From contig JAJEKV010000058.1 in assembly GCA_021234155.1 (NCBI GenBank), positions 2,473,060 to 2,537,059 on the forward strand: DNA of 64,000 nucleotides. Reading direction: 5' to 3'. This document shows, piece after piece, positions 1-12,649 of this stretch. The notes below the pieces were generated by a model. That model was not told the DNA's origin, ran no database searches, and saw only the letters and a program-made list of their open reading frames with translations. The stretch comes from Isoetes taiwanensis. Lineage: Eukaryota; Streptophyta; Lycopodiopsida; Isoetales; Isoetaceae. Position 1 is the first letter of the stretch; the number at the start of each line of letters is the position of its first letter. The translations under genes were made by a program, and so were the position numbers.

Positions 1-644
1 AGTTGGGAGGTTGAAGTGCTTTTGAGGTGTTAATGTAAGGGGTGATTTTTTCTTATTTTTCTACTTTATACACTATATATGCTGGTGCATTATGAGTATG
101 CCTCATAATGCCGATAATCTAGAAACCAAATGAAAGCCAATAGGTTAGGGTGTATTCCCATTAGCCCGATCGGCAATTTTATGCACCGATTTCCACGGTC
201 CCGATTCTTGCGGTTTTTGAAGACCACGATTCCTATTGCACCCGGTGATGCATTTTGGCGGTTCGAGGAAGAAGACAAACGAAATCGAAAAGAGGACAAA
301 TGAAATCTTGCTAGAAGACAAACTCGATTCTGATTTAGGGTATTGAAGCTTTCAAATCCATCTCAATTGGAGTTCGGACACTACCATATCGGCAAAATCA
401 AAGTCCGGTTGTGGAATGGGAACGCTCCTCCGGTGCCTGTAACTTGCAAGGTGTCACAGGTACCGGCCATTTTTTAGTGTAATGGGAATGCAACCTTACA
501 CTAAAGTCCCCCTTACATCAAGTATGATTTAAGCCACTTCACCCTCCGGCCATGGAGGACAATCCTCCGTGCGTAGCACCTTGTTTTCAACGGTCAATGA
601 ATAAAGAACAAACATAAGGTTATACTTAGACATATAACGTTATG
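1..644. other. No gene recognised
   Basis: I see no convincing coding exon here. The only local structure is a short perfect inverted repeat, TAGTGTAA at 475-482 and TTACACTA at 496-503, with a 13-base loop. The stretch ends at the SINE that begins near 645. Confidence 0.5.
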
Positions 645-779
645 CCCATCGTGGTGGTGGTTTAGTGGTAAGGCCTTGGGTTGGGGTGATCCCCACCAGG
701 GTTCAAAACCCACTAGCTACCATCGGGTGGGAGACGTGGGTGGGTGCGTCCCACCAACTTTGTCTTCAAACAAAAAAAA
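645..779 (+). mobile_element. tRNA-derived SINE
   Basis: A polymerase III promoter is visible. An A-box-like block, TTTAGTGGTAAGGCC, lies at 661-675, and a B-box-like block, GGGTTCAAAACCC, at 699-711. A short GC-rich body follows and ends in TTTGTCTTCAAAC plus an A run (about 771-780). This is the standard layout of a plant tRNA-related SINE. It is not a functional tRNA gene, because the arms do not fold into a complete cloverleaf. The flank just after the A run (781-812) is also found at 54323-54353. Confidence 0.7.
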
Positions 780-789
780 AACTAGTCAA

Positions 790-2359
790 AAGCACGTTTG
801 ATTACTTTTTACAGAAATTACATGTTTTGATAATGTTCTTTTGCCTCTGTAATTTAATTTGTAATATGAAGTCCCTTATATCAATGTCATCAAAAGCAAC
901 ACTAGTTTTTAGTTACAAAATAAAAAATGTAGTTTCCATCTTTCAAATGCTTGGCAAAGACATTAATGGTAGGAAAAGGGACTATTATGCCAAACTCATT
1001 GCACATGGCAGTCGACGACTTCTGCACAAAACTCTTTATGAACACCATGCAAGAAGTGGCATTTTTTGTCCAAATAAGTCTATTATTTTGTGTTGGTTAA
1101 TGCATTTGTTCAAAACCCCCTGATGGGGTTGCTAGACAACCTCATATACCCAATATATTTTGGAGCAACTGTCAAGTTTAGGCATACTAGTAAAAAAGTT
1201 TGTTAATTAGCCAGAAAGATTGTTTGTGCACCATAATTCTTTGCATCAGGCGCAGGGCCCACATAAATTTCTAGAGGTCTCATTATATGTACTGTGTTAC
1301 ATGTTCTATAGACTCTTTGATAATTTATACCCTATGCAAGACTTATATCTATTTCCTGTAAAACTTTGGTTGCATTTGCCAATATTATGGTTGTCCAGAA
1401 CTAGCATTTGATATAGTTCCTTGAAGAACCTTGGGCGAATGCAATTGGACAAATGAGTTTGATTTACAATGAGCTCTTTGCTTTTCACAACAAAAAAATG
1501 CATTGCTTTTGTGAAAATGCAATTTTATGGAAATTACATTCTTTTGAACAATGTAGAAATAGTTTTTTCCTATATCAGTTTGTTCATCTGACCACCGATC
1601 TGGCGGATATTTCATGCTTTATGCCAGATCAAAGGCCATCAGAATTTTGAGAAAATGAATACAAGCCAAAGTCAATGGTTCAAAACGAACATATTGCCCG
1701 CTGGAAAAAAATTAAGGCCAACAAAAATTGAACACAATGGCAGCAAATGGGCAATACAGCCGACTGTCGGAATGCAATACAGCGAATAGTTGAGCCAAAT
1801 TGAAGTTGCGAAATGCAACAAGCTGCGCCTAAACTCTCCTAGAACAGAGAGAAACAGGTCAGGGCTTGAAGGATTTGAAACTCCTGGCCAAGCTAGCCTC
1901 ATCTAAACCCAAAGGAACAAGCTCCCTTCTTCGCTCAATCCATCCCGGTAAACTTATAAGCATAACATAAACAGACAAATCCTAAGCTTGCAGTTCTGCC
2001 AGCGACAACAAAGGCATGCAATACTGACCTGTTTGCCCAAGAAACATGCCTATGTGTGCAGCCATCTCCTTCTAAATTCATACCATGCAAAACGAAAATC
2101 ACAATAAACAGGATCGCCACGGATAATTTCTGGATGTCTACCTTCAACGGCCAACAAGCATCTCGATTCACTCCAAACATATACCTGCCATGCAATTTCT
2201 CATACAATACAGCGGCCAAATCTTGGCCCAACCATCCCTGAAATACCTCCAGCAAATACAAAACGCAAATATTGCAGGTTTATGAATAATGTAGAAATGC
2301 AATGCATTTTGAGAGGCTTTTTCATTGTTGAGCTTGTGGATCTATTGATTAAGTGTTTA
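790..2359. other. No gene recognised
   Basis: Only short open frames occur here, with no recognisable motifs and no paired splice sites that give a conserved peptide. The base composition is AT-rich. It may be 3' flank of the minus-strand gene whose last exon ends at 2360. Confidence 0.4.
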
Positions 2360-5300
2360 TCATATGCAATCACTATCAAAGAATTTTAATATGTTGAAGC
2401 CTTCTGATGCATCTACATCCTTTTCATTTCCATGTGGCGAGGTTGCATCTCTGATGTCCTCAACCAAGCCATCATCTTCTGCACTTATTAACTCATCATC
2501 AGATTGTGCTCCTACATCTAAGTCCTGCACACGCAAAAGAAAAATGCTGTTGGCAGAAGACAACCTATTTTGCAAGTACCACCAATGCTTATGATATGCA
2601 CATAAACCTATCTAGATATACCGCAGATCAATTTAAAGAGTACTACATATCTCTAGGTGGATTGATAATTTTATTGGGCTAAATTGGATGTTTGTGATCA
2701 GGGTTTCCCTTAAGGGGAAATTGGAAGTTGGTAAGTTTCCTATACTTGGCGAATTTCACAATTTAGAAGTTAGCTAAGGCGGCGAATATTTTGTTTTATT
2801 GAAGTTAGTACATAGTAACTCGAGGCGAATTTTTCACAAAGACCATTGAATTCTGTAGTAAAGATTAGACTACTCATTATTTTAGACGGGCAAAACAAAT
2901 CTAGAAACTAATAAATTACAAAGCTTTGAAAATGTTGTAAGCAAAAATTTAGTTTGAAGGCCACCTTCTATACCCTATATTGGGTACCAACTACATCTTT
3001 CTCCATTGAACATCTTAAGAATGCCAATTTGTATTAACCCCATATATGTACTTGTATATATGTCATTAAGATTTTCTAGATCAATAATGTGATGTAATCT
3101 ATGTTACATGTTTGATGCTTCTAGATGTCCATGTTGCCTATGTGTTTGGACGATACAACTCTTACTTGCAAGTTCCGCAACCCTTAGTGATGAAGAACGA
3201 TAATGAACTTTATACACCTTACATTTGAATCATTATAGATGAATGTGAATGCACTTGCCCATGGGACATGTCTACATCAAATACAAACTATCTAATTGCA
3301 TAGACAAAGCAAACATGGGAATTAATGTGCATGCATTTGTCTATAGGATATACGTTAACATTAAACCTTCCGTTTTAAACCTTCTTGGTCTTTTAAAGGT
3401 TAGCCGCATAAGAACATGTAGGGGGGGATTTGGACCATCCATTGGGTTATATATCCATTGGGTTGTGTATGTCGAAACTACAAGGTTAAATTTAAGTTGA
3501 AGGTTTAAAATTAGATAAGTCGAATGTTGTAAATAAATCGAATGCTTTTTTTAACGAACAGGAAGCGGCGAACAGTATCTTTTTTTCTTATAAAGAACAG
3601 ATCGATCTTCTGTGTCGAATTTTGCACAGCACAACTGAACTGAAGGCCCGATTCTTTCTGATGCGAAAGCCTGCAACTGCATTGATCTCATCAAGCTAAT
3701 TATGCCTTCAGGACATGTTGCATGTTGAACATGATTTATCTGTGTTTTCTGCACCTGGCCGATACCATTGTTCATACCTAACATTTACAATAATAATATT
3801 TAACCTATTAACCATGTATATCCATCACAACAACTCTTAGACAATGTTTTGAATTCGTTTCTCTTCATACTATCTAACCCGTAAACATCATGTTGTACCA
3901 AACCTACAAGAATGCCTACAAAAATTGCATCAGTAAATACTGCCTATCTTAACCTGTTATAACATTACAAATATCCAGATTTAAACCTAGACTTATATGC
4001 ATCATTGTACTCTTATCATTGACGTTGAATTTGTCCTTCTCCTGGTATGTAAGCAACTGCAGACATTATGCAGACTGTAAGAACAGAACATGCTACAGAC
4101 TGTAAGAACAAAACATGTATAAACTGCAGACTGTAAGAACAGAACATGCATAAAATAACCAAAATGAACTCGGTTGAGAGATTCAAGAAAATCTGCAAAT
4201 TAAAAGGAATTGTTGAGATGACATAGAGAATTATCAAGTAAATACTGCGTATCTTACCCTGTTATAACATTACAAATATATAGATTTAAACCAACCATGC
4301 AGATACATTATATGGAAAAGCGGTGCTTCTCAGTTTTACTACCATAACTAAAGTACTCATGTATATCATCCTTTTATTGCTAGCTTTGATAAAATGGGCC
4401 CTAATCAGACGTGCAAGGGATGTAAAAGAACATTTACCTGGATCATAAACATCATGGGCCTCCTCCCCTATATCTATCAGATCATTCTGTTGATTATCAT
4501 CTGTTCCAGAAAGTGTTCTGCCTAGAGAACAAGGTGGTGATGTCTCCTCTTTCTTGAAAATGAATAGTGTACAGACCTGCAAAACGTTATTTTCCAACAA
4601 AAACTTGATGCAGATACTTAACAAAGCTCAAATAAAAGATTGCCTTACTCAAGATATCCCTTTTTGGATCAAGAAATGCTCCACTGCTACTATTGGATAC
4701 CTCGAAGCATGAATTATGTCATAACCAACCTAAATCAATATATCAAGGAAACAAAGGAAACCTTAACTCTAGTATAAGATATATGTCTGAAGCTCATGTG
4801 TGCAATCTGAACTACATTATACTATCTATATTTAATGTACATTAATAGCCCTTTCTGGATTGTACACCCATCAGATCCTATTGTTGCTCATCATCTGTTG
4901 TAGAAAGGTCCTTACTTTGATTATCGCCCACTACAAACTCGTATGCTATTTTGTTCACCTCAATCGCTGCCATTGCAGGCTTTTACTTTGCTCCTACACA
5001 TTTTCTCAGGATCCGTATAGATGTTTGCCATAAGTATATATAGGGCGAATTGCATGCACTAAGCATAGCAGTCAATGACTCCTCAGAAAGCAGCCATGGT
5101 GCAGTTTTTAGCTCTCCATTCGATATACCTGTCAACCAGTCCATTACCAACCAGACTATGCAAGCAATGATGTCCAATTACAATGTCCTGCTATAACTGA
5201 TCAAAAACTTCATGTGCTGCTGAACGAAATTCACCTACAACAATGACCGAATCAAGGATATAATCTGCAATAGCAAATAGAGGAAGTGAAAATAATAAAT

Positions 5301-7790
5301 AGAGCACATGGGGAAAATGCAGTAATTAATTTTTACATCAATCACATTTATGTTGCAACGTGTCTGCAATGTAGACAGAGAGATAATAGGAAAACCGGCC
5401 TGAAAATATAAGTTATTGAAGAATTCAAATTGGCATCGTCAGAGAATGGCTTAATGATTTACACTTTAACATGTTCCGTAACTAACTTTGATGCTCAGTT
5501 TCGTAGCAACAGCTATAAGAAGAGATAGATAGGAGTGGGCAATATGCGAACAAAATTTAAAACAAAATCAATATTTGTTGCATTACCTAGCCAACTGATC
5601 CTTCATCTTCAGGCTGAATTTGAAAGGCTAAGAAGCCCTGTAAATTTAAGGTACTTTGGGATCTAAACCTTGCCAGAATCACATTTGCACTCTGATAATT
5701 GCCTAAATTTTGTGCACTTTGAGTAACGCGATGAATGGTAGTGTCTTTCAAGCACCAGAGGTCTGATACCAAAGACCTGCTCAGAAAAATCACAAATGTT
5801 CTTGTAATTACATATTTGCACATACTCTTCTGCATTGCCTGGGGATGCTGAAAAAGATCATGTTTATTGCAACAACGATAACCATGTTCTGTTTTTTGCA
5901 CTTGGCATTCTGCAAGAGCGCACAAACAAAGAAAATGAGCTGGTTCAAAGTCGTTTTACACACATACCCAAAAAAACGAAGAGCGTCCTGGTCCAACCCA
6001 TGAAATACATAGGCTGCAATCATGGCATTCCATGTTACAAAGTTGCGATTAACCATTTTATAAATACACTCCAAGCATCTTGATTCTACTGCATTTGCTA
6101 TATATATGTACAAGAGAAGTGCCTAAAATGACATCCGACTCAAATTCTTTGTAACTATTGTGGGAGTTTTGCCTCTAAGAGAAAAAGTAGGGTGTCACAT
6201 ACCTTGAGAACTCTGTTGAATGTAATGATGTGTACTTCCAAGTTCTTTGCATCCATGTCGCGAAGGGAGGCCGACAGCTTCCTTTCCATAGCCAAAAGAA
6301 GAATAGGCTGCTAATATAACATTCCAAGATACTATATTCCTCTCTGGCATGTTATCAGACACACAAAATGAGACAATGATGCTGCCCCATTTGGCATACA
6401 TCCCAATAAGAGTATTAGACAAGAATATTTCATGAATTTTACCGATAATGAGATAGGCATGAACTGGGTTGCCCCATGAGATGGTTCTGCTTTTTACAAG
6501 AGAGCAAACACATGTGCTAGGTTCCAAATTTTTACCAAGCTCCACAAGAAATGTGAAGTTCCCCATTTGAAACATTTACGACATATAGATGGAAACATAG
6601 CATTTCCAACAACACCTATTGGTGCATTACAACCATAAATAGTTGCCATTCATTCTTCTTTGTAAACTTCCTCCTTTGCAACGCTGTTTCTGTACTCTAA
6701 TTTTCACAATTGATTTATAGTTGCCAGAGTTGAGAAAATAACTTGCCCCATATAAAAACTTCTTCCCCAATCCAATTACAAATACGCATGCCAAAACTTT
6801 CTATGCATGTTCCTGCAAATATCAAACAATACTTCAGCAAATGCATTTTCTTGAAAGCATATCCAAATTCAAGTCCAAATGGTTTCTAAGGATAGAGAGC
6901 AAGACAGTTCAGGTTTTGCATAGACAGAGGGGCCCTTTCACTGATACTTATGCTATGATGAAGCTATCATGAACCTATACATCCCTGAAGCTATCATGGT
7001 GATGCTTCATGAGGCAAACACCTTTGAATAGTAGTATTTAAATTCCCATGTATTTGCAAGCAAAATCCCTGATCAAGGACCCTCTATAAGAATAAAGAAC
7101 TTATTAAAGAAGGCAGGACCCCTTTAACATTATACATGAGGTGACACCCAAGTCTATTATATCAAATGAGAATAAATTATGAAATCAAACTATACAAACT
7201 ATGGAGGTTATGCTTTCGAAAGGAAGATGCATCTATTCAACTTCATGAATCATACTTTAAAAGTAATACTTAACAATGCCAAGACCAAGTTCCATTTTTC
7301 CTGGACCAAGCATGTTTGAATGGAGACGTCCTAGAACTGTCCAAATTCATAAAGCAACAACATCCATTATACCAAGCAATTTTGTAACATGCAAAACCAC
7401 TTCGCTAACTTCAGGAAGACTCAAACCAGCATATGAAGCAGCTCTTACTATCTGAAGAATAAACGTAAACAGAACCAACAGACCAAATGAGAATGGAGCT
7501 TTGCAAAATTGCATATATAACATGGAATGAATTGTGGTCTTAAGGCCACTTCTTGCAACCAAAAGTATCACTTGAAACTTGTCCAGACTATCCGATAGCA
7601 TGACCATCCGGAATTGATTGCAAGATAGCGTAAAGCAAAGAAAGAGATCAGACAGAGGAATGCAACAATAAAACATATGAAATGCAGTTTAGAAAATACC
7701 CAGCTTTTGTTTCTTCAAAAACTCTGCCCCGCATAGCTTCCCCACGCCGGAATAACTTCCCAACGGTGGACATGCTGGAATTTCCATCAT
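2360..7790 (-). CDS. Unidentified multi-exon gene (partial model)
   Basis: Several minus-strand segments look like true exons because they are open, compositionally protein-like and bounded by good splice signals. A possible first exon runs 7790-7700 (ATG, donor G|GTATTTTC). Others are 7451-7373 (acceptor TTATTCTTCAG), 5776-5587 (acceptor GAGCAG, containing SDLWCLKDTTIHRVTQ), about 5127-5040 (containing NGELKTAPWLLSEE), 4576-4438 (acceptor GTTTTGCAG, donor CCAG|GTAAAT) and a last exon 2524-2360 (acceptor GTGTGCAG, acidic, ending FFDSDCI). I do not recognise the protein. The segment at 5776-5587 ends in an in-frame TAG immediately before GTAATG, so the exon end there is uncertain or the gene is damaged. 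PPR remains lie between the exons. Whether these exons belong to one gene is inference. Confidence 0.35.
3932..4292. repeat. 56-bp direct repeats flanking a 22-bp tandem repeat
   Basis: A 56-bp segment beginning AGTAAATACTGC and ending AGATTTAAACC occurs at 3932-3987 and again, with about five changes, at 4237-4292. Between the two copies lie three copies of CAGACTGTAAGAACAGAACATG, at 4071, 4096 and 4127. The arrangement suggests local duplication by slippage or unequal exchange within an intron. Confidence 0.8.
4905..6575 (-). pseudogene. Decayed PPR gene copy
   Basis: Minus-strand pieces show PLS-class PPR signatures in scattered frames. At 6575-6195 there is VHAYLIIGKIHEIFLSNTLI followed by GMYAKWGS and NIVSWNVILAAYSSFGYG. 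At 6113-5808 there is RNFVTWNAMIAAYVFHGLDQ. At about 4975-4905 there is a piece reading IEVNKIAYEFVVGD, which matches the linker that joins the E motifs to the DYW domain (normally IEV-NKVHEFVVGD). The frames are broken by stops and shifts, so no product is expected. Exon-like segments of another minus-strand gene lie between the pieces, so this copy probably decayed inside its introns. Confidence 0.65.
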
Positions 7791-8107
7791 TTTTCTCCAC
7801 CTTAGATCAAATCTAACGACTATAAGGCTTTCCACGTGCACAATAATCCCAGCTGGCTGCAACGTGGATGCCTTTAAATCGCTCCAAAGTCTCCACCCTC
7901 GTTTGTGCAAACGTGCTAAAAAAAAAAAGACATATAAGGTTACAAAGAAAAATCGATTAGGATGGGGTTAGCGAATTATTTTTGTAGAAGGTGGTCGGAG
8001 GGAAACATAAAAGCTAGAAAAAATAAAGTTTCATTTATGGTGCATCTATTTGAAGGACCAGGTATGTGGGCGCCGGCTTCCAATCCTTGAAATGGGTGAA
8101 TAAGGAG

Positions 8108-10019
8108 ATGGCAACAAAGAGGTTATGGCATGGAGCACGGAAGGGCGCAGGAGGATTACTCAGGTCTGGGGCTTTTCATACTCACTCAGTCGTAAGTGTT
8201 AGTTCGTGTCTTGACCTTCATGAATCATCAGGTTTTCTAAAGATTTGGGGGGACAGGAGTGTATGATTGAGGCACTTAAATCCTTAGAAGGCTTGCAACA
8301 GCAGGGTCATGCTATATCCATAGGTCAGGCTTACAACCTGTTGCAGGAGTGTTCAACATGGCAAAACATAGATTTTGGCAGGCGAATTCAATCCTTGATG
8401 GTTCGCAGCAAGCTCGATTCTGTTTCCTTATTGGCAGATCATCTTATTCGCCTGTTTTCCTCTTGTGGGAGTTTGGATGAAGCAAGCAGAGCATTTTTCA
8501 AGGTTGAAAAACCAACAGCCTATACTTGGTGTGCAATTATTGATGCACATGCTAAATTAGGTCAAGGAAGGAAAGCACTTGATTTATATGATAGAATGCT
8601 GTCTACTGGCATCAAGAGCAACAAAGTTATTTACCTTGCTGCCCTTAGAGCATGTGCTGCAACTCTTTCACTAGATCAGGGAAGAGCCATACATGATGAA
8701 ATTGTCAAAAAGGGACTCCAGTGCGATATGCGGGTAGGCAACACATTGGTTGATATGTATGCCAAGTGTGGCAGTCTAGAAGCTGCACGAAAAGTGTTTG
8801 ATGAACTTTCCGAGCGAAATGTAGTGTCATGGGGAGCAATGATTGCTGGTTATGTTCAGCATGGCGAAGGTGTTGTTGCTTTAGATTGTTTTGAGAAAAT
8901 GCAACAGGATGGAATAAAACCAGATAGAGTTGCATATTCCAGTGCTCTAAAAGCATGCGGAAGTATAGGGGCTATAGAGCAGGGCATGTCTCTTCACAAG
9001 CAGGTTATTGATAGTGGGCTCAAACTTGATACTGTTGTGTGGAATACCCTTGTTGATATGTATGCCAAATGTGGGAATATGGAGAAAGCACGGGAAGTGT
9101 TTTATAAGTTGCCAAAGCCAAATGTGATATCCTGGGGTTCTATGATTGCTGGATATGCTCAGCTTGGTGCTGCGAGATTGGCCATGCAGTGCTTTGAGGA
9201 CTTGGAATGGAGTGGCATTGAACCAAATGATGTGACATTTCTTGGTGTTATCACGGCCTGTAGCCGTGCTTGTCTAGTAAATGAAGGCCATGAGTATTTT
9301 AAGTCAATGATTGAATGCCATAGGTTAACACCAACACCATCCCTGTACAACTGTGTGGTTGATATGATGGGCGTGCAGGGCGCTTTGAAGAAGCAGAAGA
9401 ATTTATCCGTAGCTCGAAGTCTAATATTTGTGGCTGGAAAGCTTTGCTCAATGCATGCAGGATGCATGGTAATGTACCAATAGGGAAACGATGCTTTGAG
9501 GAGATTGTTCGTTTAGATTCGTCTTGTGCTGCAGGGTATGTGCTAATGTCAAACATCTATGCCGAAGGAGAAAAAGACAAGCTAAGAAAGCATTCTCCTA
9601 CATTTAAGAAACATGGCATGACATGGATTGAGGTTAGGAACAAGGTATATGAGTTTGTAGTCGGGAAACCAAACAATTCATTCACTGACGAATCTTACAT
9701 TTTACTGGAAAAGTTAAGTGAAATGCTGAAGAAAGATGGATATGTCCCGTCACCATCATTGCCTTTAATTGATGGAGACAAAGAAAATGCATGGTGTGGC
9801 CACTCTGAAAAATTGGCCATAACTTTTGGGCTTCTTAACATGCCTCCAGGATCCATCATTCGAGCTGCTAAGAATATTCAAATGTGTTCTGATTGCCATG
9901 AGACTATGAGCAGGCTATCAAAGTTGTTAGATCGTGAGATCATATTAAGATGTGATTATCACATCCATCACTTCAAACACGGGGAGTGTTCTTGTCACAT
10001 TACAATGAGCATGATATGA
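8108..10019 (+). CDS. PLS-class PPR protein with DYW domain, frame broken twice
   Basis: PPR-DYW proteins bind organelle RNA and, with an intact DYW deaminase, edit C to U. The ATG at 8108 opens a basic, acid-poor leader (MATKRLWHGARKG) like a mitochondrial transit peptide. A G6 run at 8247-8252 puts it out of frame with the repeat region; one more G would join them. The next in-frame ATG is 8263. About nine P/L/S repeats follow, with hallmarks such as VDMYAKCGSLEAARKVFDEL and RNVVSWGAMIAGYVQHGEG. A second apparent one-base deletion near 9369-9371 (GGGCGTG) shifts the frame; beyond it the sequence reads as the expected E region. The DYW part keeps HSE (about 9802), CSDCH (about 9888-9902) and HHFK...CSC, but the E-to-DYW linker is short and the terminal Asp-Tyr-Trp is absent. 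It is either a young pseudogene or a gene with two homopolymer sequencing errors. Confidence 0.85.
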
Positions 10020-11590
10020 GTCCGCTTTGATTTTCATAGCATATAAGAAATTGAGCACCACAGATATGGCTTCCAAGTTGACTGATTTTGTGCATTTGAT
10101 GGAGGACTTGAGCCTTTTCCACACACACTATATACAATTTATCTACCATATAGCAAGGTAGCATGGCATCAATATATATAGAAAAACATAAGAAATTGCT
10201 AGGAGTCAACTCAACTAAGGTTGCAATCTACTCTCTGGAAAAAAAAAAGCTTGTTTATTGACAACTAGCAAGACAATCACGAATATTAAGTACGGGGGAA
10301 ATGGGTTGTGTGGCAACATTGCAGTTTGAACTAAAGAAAAATAAGTGCGGAGCTTATGAATGAGAAAGATGAAGCTCATATTCTCATTGGATTTGTCGAA
10401 ACTGGTGATGTAAGGTTGAAGCATAATGGACCGGGGCATACATTTAGTTCCCTTTCCTCTTTGTGACGTATCATTTTCTCACTTTGTTTGATCATTTCAG
10501 ATATGCAGTACATGCAGAATTGTAGATGGATGCAATAGATAATAGTAAAGATCATTATGTACAAGCTTTGGCAGTCACCAAAACAACTTCATTGTTCAGT
10601 TAGCCTCTAGAGGTGCTGTATAGGGAGATGCACCATGGGAGGCTCCAGAATAATCTGCTGCGAAACCAACTGCGAAATCAATGAAGCGAAGTCTTCTGTT
10701 CTGTAGTGTTGCACGTTAGGAAATTTTGATAGAATAGTGAAGCTATCAAGGAGCAGGGTCTTACCTCAGAGAATTTTCCATATGATTGTAGCTCTGAACA
10801 GTCTGCAATATCTCAACAATAAGAAACAGCAACATGAAGAATTTTTTAAGTTAAAGGAGGAAAGAGCACCTGCCAAAGAAACCAACACCAGTAGCAGCAA
10901 AATGAGAGCACTTAAAAACCATGTCTTGGACATAGCTATCTGCAAATTGTTGCAGAATATATTAACGGCACAATTTTATAGCTGATATAGATAGATATTG
11001 ATGGGAATTCCATGGATTCTTCTTAGCTTCCGTTTTTTGACTCATCATATAAAAAGGTGCTTGCTGCTGTAATTCGAGTGGTTAAGTCCAGTCAGATTTT
11101 GTGCTATACAAACAGGCTTCCTAACTCGGAAATGAATTAAACAATTTGTGATTTGGAAGATAATGTAAAGACGTAGGCGGCAAATCAAACATTGAGTTCT
11201 AAGAAATGATGCATTTGGCAACTAGTCGTCATGCTTTCCTTGCAGTGAAAACGTGCCAACTAATAGTAAAGAATTAGCACTAATCTTAAAGGTTGGGAAA
11301 GGTAGACGTGTTCTATTGTCCTTATTAAAAATGTGACTTACTATTGGACCCTTTGACCCTTCTACAGATCTTACGTGTGGGATAACTTGTTCCTCAAAGC
11401 TATTTTGTTTGAAGATTTGTTTGAAGATAAATTGGTTGACTGCTTTCCCTAGCACATCATCAAGCATCTTCACAACCTTGACTGCATTATGCAAGGGCTA
11501 ACCGACACCAAAGTAGTACGATCAACATGAGCCTACGCCAGTATATTCCCGAGGTTTAAGGATCCCACAGTGTAGGATACAAAACCCTAT
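10020..11590. other. No gene recognised
   Basis: This is AT-rich DNA downstream of the PPR-DYW gene. Short open frames on both strands have no family motifs. I see no LTR, tail or target duplication. Confidence 0.45.
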
Positions 11591-11594
11591 GAAA

Positions 11595-11730
11595 AAACAA
11601 ACGGTAGAAACATAGGCCAAACCTAGTCCTAAATTTGTCAAATACACCGGGTTAACCCCACCCCCCAAAAAAAAGAATCGAACCTAGACAACACCACTAG
11701 GTAGGAGAATTGAAACTACTTTCCAGTGCC
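11595..11730 (-). mobile_element. Possible SINE remnant
   Basis: Read on the minus strand, CTACCTAGTGGTGTTGTC is followed by AGGTTCGATTC and a T/G homopolymer tract. The second block is a good B-box match (GGTTCGATTC); the A box is weak. No convincing target duplication is visible. Confidence 0.3.
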
Positions 11731-12640
11731 TCGTGATGCTCCAGAGGCAAAGGCCATCGGCTCACACGAGCACCACGAAAACAACAAGCAATTATCAATG
11801 GCCCCAGCGGATGCACTTAGACATAAAGAGATATGGCATCTGAGTTCCAAGGGTGGCAAAAAGACCCCTTGTATATGCTTTGAAAGACAATTGGGCCCTT
11901 TCCTAAATAAGATTTACACTAGACCACTGCTTAAAGACACCCATAACCTCTAAGTATACGTATCCAAATGGACAAAAAAAACCCTTCTCTTGAACTCTCA
12001 TGGGCCATATGCTGATCAAATGTGAATCCCCTAGGTCAATGGCTAATTCGATCAATCCTGAAAAGCAGAAACTGCAATAGAATCAAAACACAGCAGCAAT
12101 CATTGAATGTCCGTTGATTATTTGAGAGTAATGAACGAAAATCAACTGGCCAAGGTTTAAATAATTCTGAAACTTGGAATATATACACACTTGATGTCTC
12201 TAGATAACATCCAAAAGAATGGATGGATGCCAAAGACCTCAATTACCATCTCAAAGCAACATCGCTCCAGTTCCACTTATCTGTGCCATCGCTGCCTAAT
12301 CAGGCCTAACGTCCTAAGAATAGAATAACTCATAAATTCTTGTTCTTGCAACACATAAACCCCAAATCTATGCTCCAATAAAAATCCAATTCTAAATGAT
12401 TGTACAAGATTTAGAAACCGATTTATAACGTACACTAATGTAAGTTTGAAAAGAATAACCCTAAATTAGAAAATAAAGAATCTTAAGGAGTATTTCTCTT
12501 TTATTTGTTTCAACTATTAACCATTATAACCTAATATTTTCTAACATAATTTCAACATTTTTCCTTCAATTTATAATTCCATAACTTTGTAGTATGAGAC
12601 CTTAACTAAATATATATCCCCCCTCCCCCCCCTTTTTTTG
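11730..12640. other. No gene recognised
   Basis: Low-information AT-rich sequence ending in a C/T homopolymer tract (about 12616-12635) just before the Copia remnant. No exon or element could be supported. Confidence 0.4.
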
Positions 12641-12649
12641 TATCGGGCT

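Noticed and set aside
661-711. Functional tRNA gene
   Set aside because: A and B boxes are present, but the acceptor and anticodon arms do not pair and an A-rich tail follows, so SINE is the better call.
9159-9556. Open minus-strand frames opposite the PPR-DYW gene
   Set aside because: They are antisense shadows of a strongly supported coding region and have no motifs.
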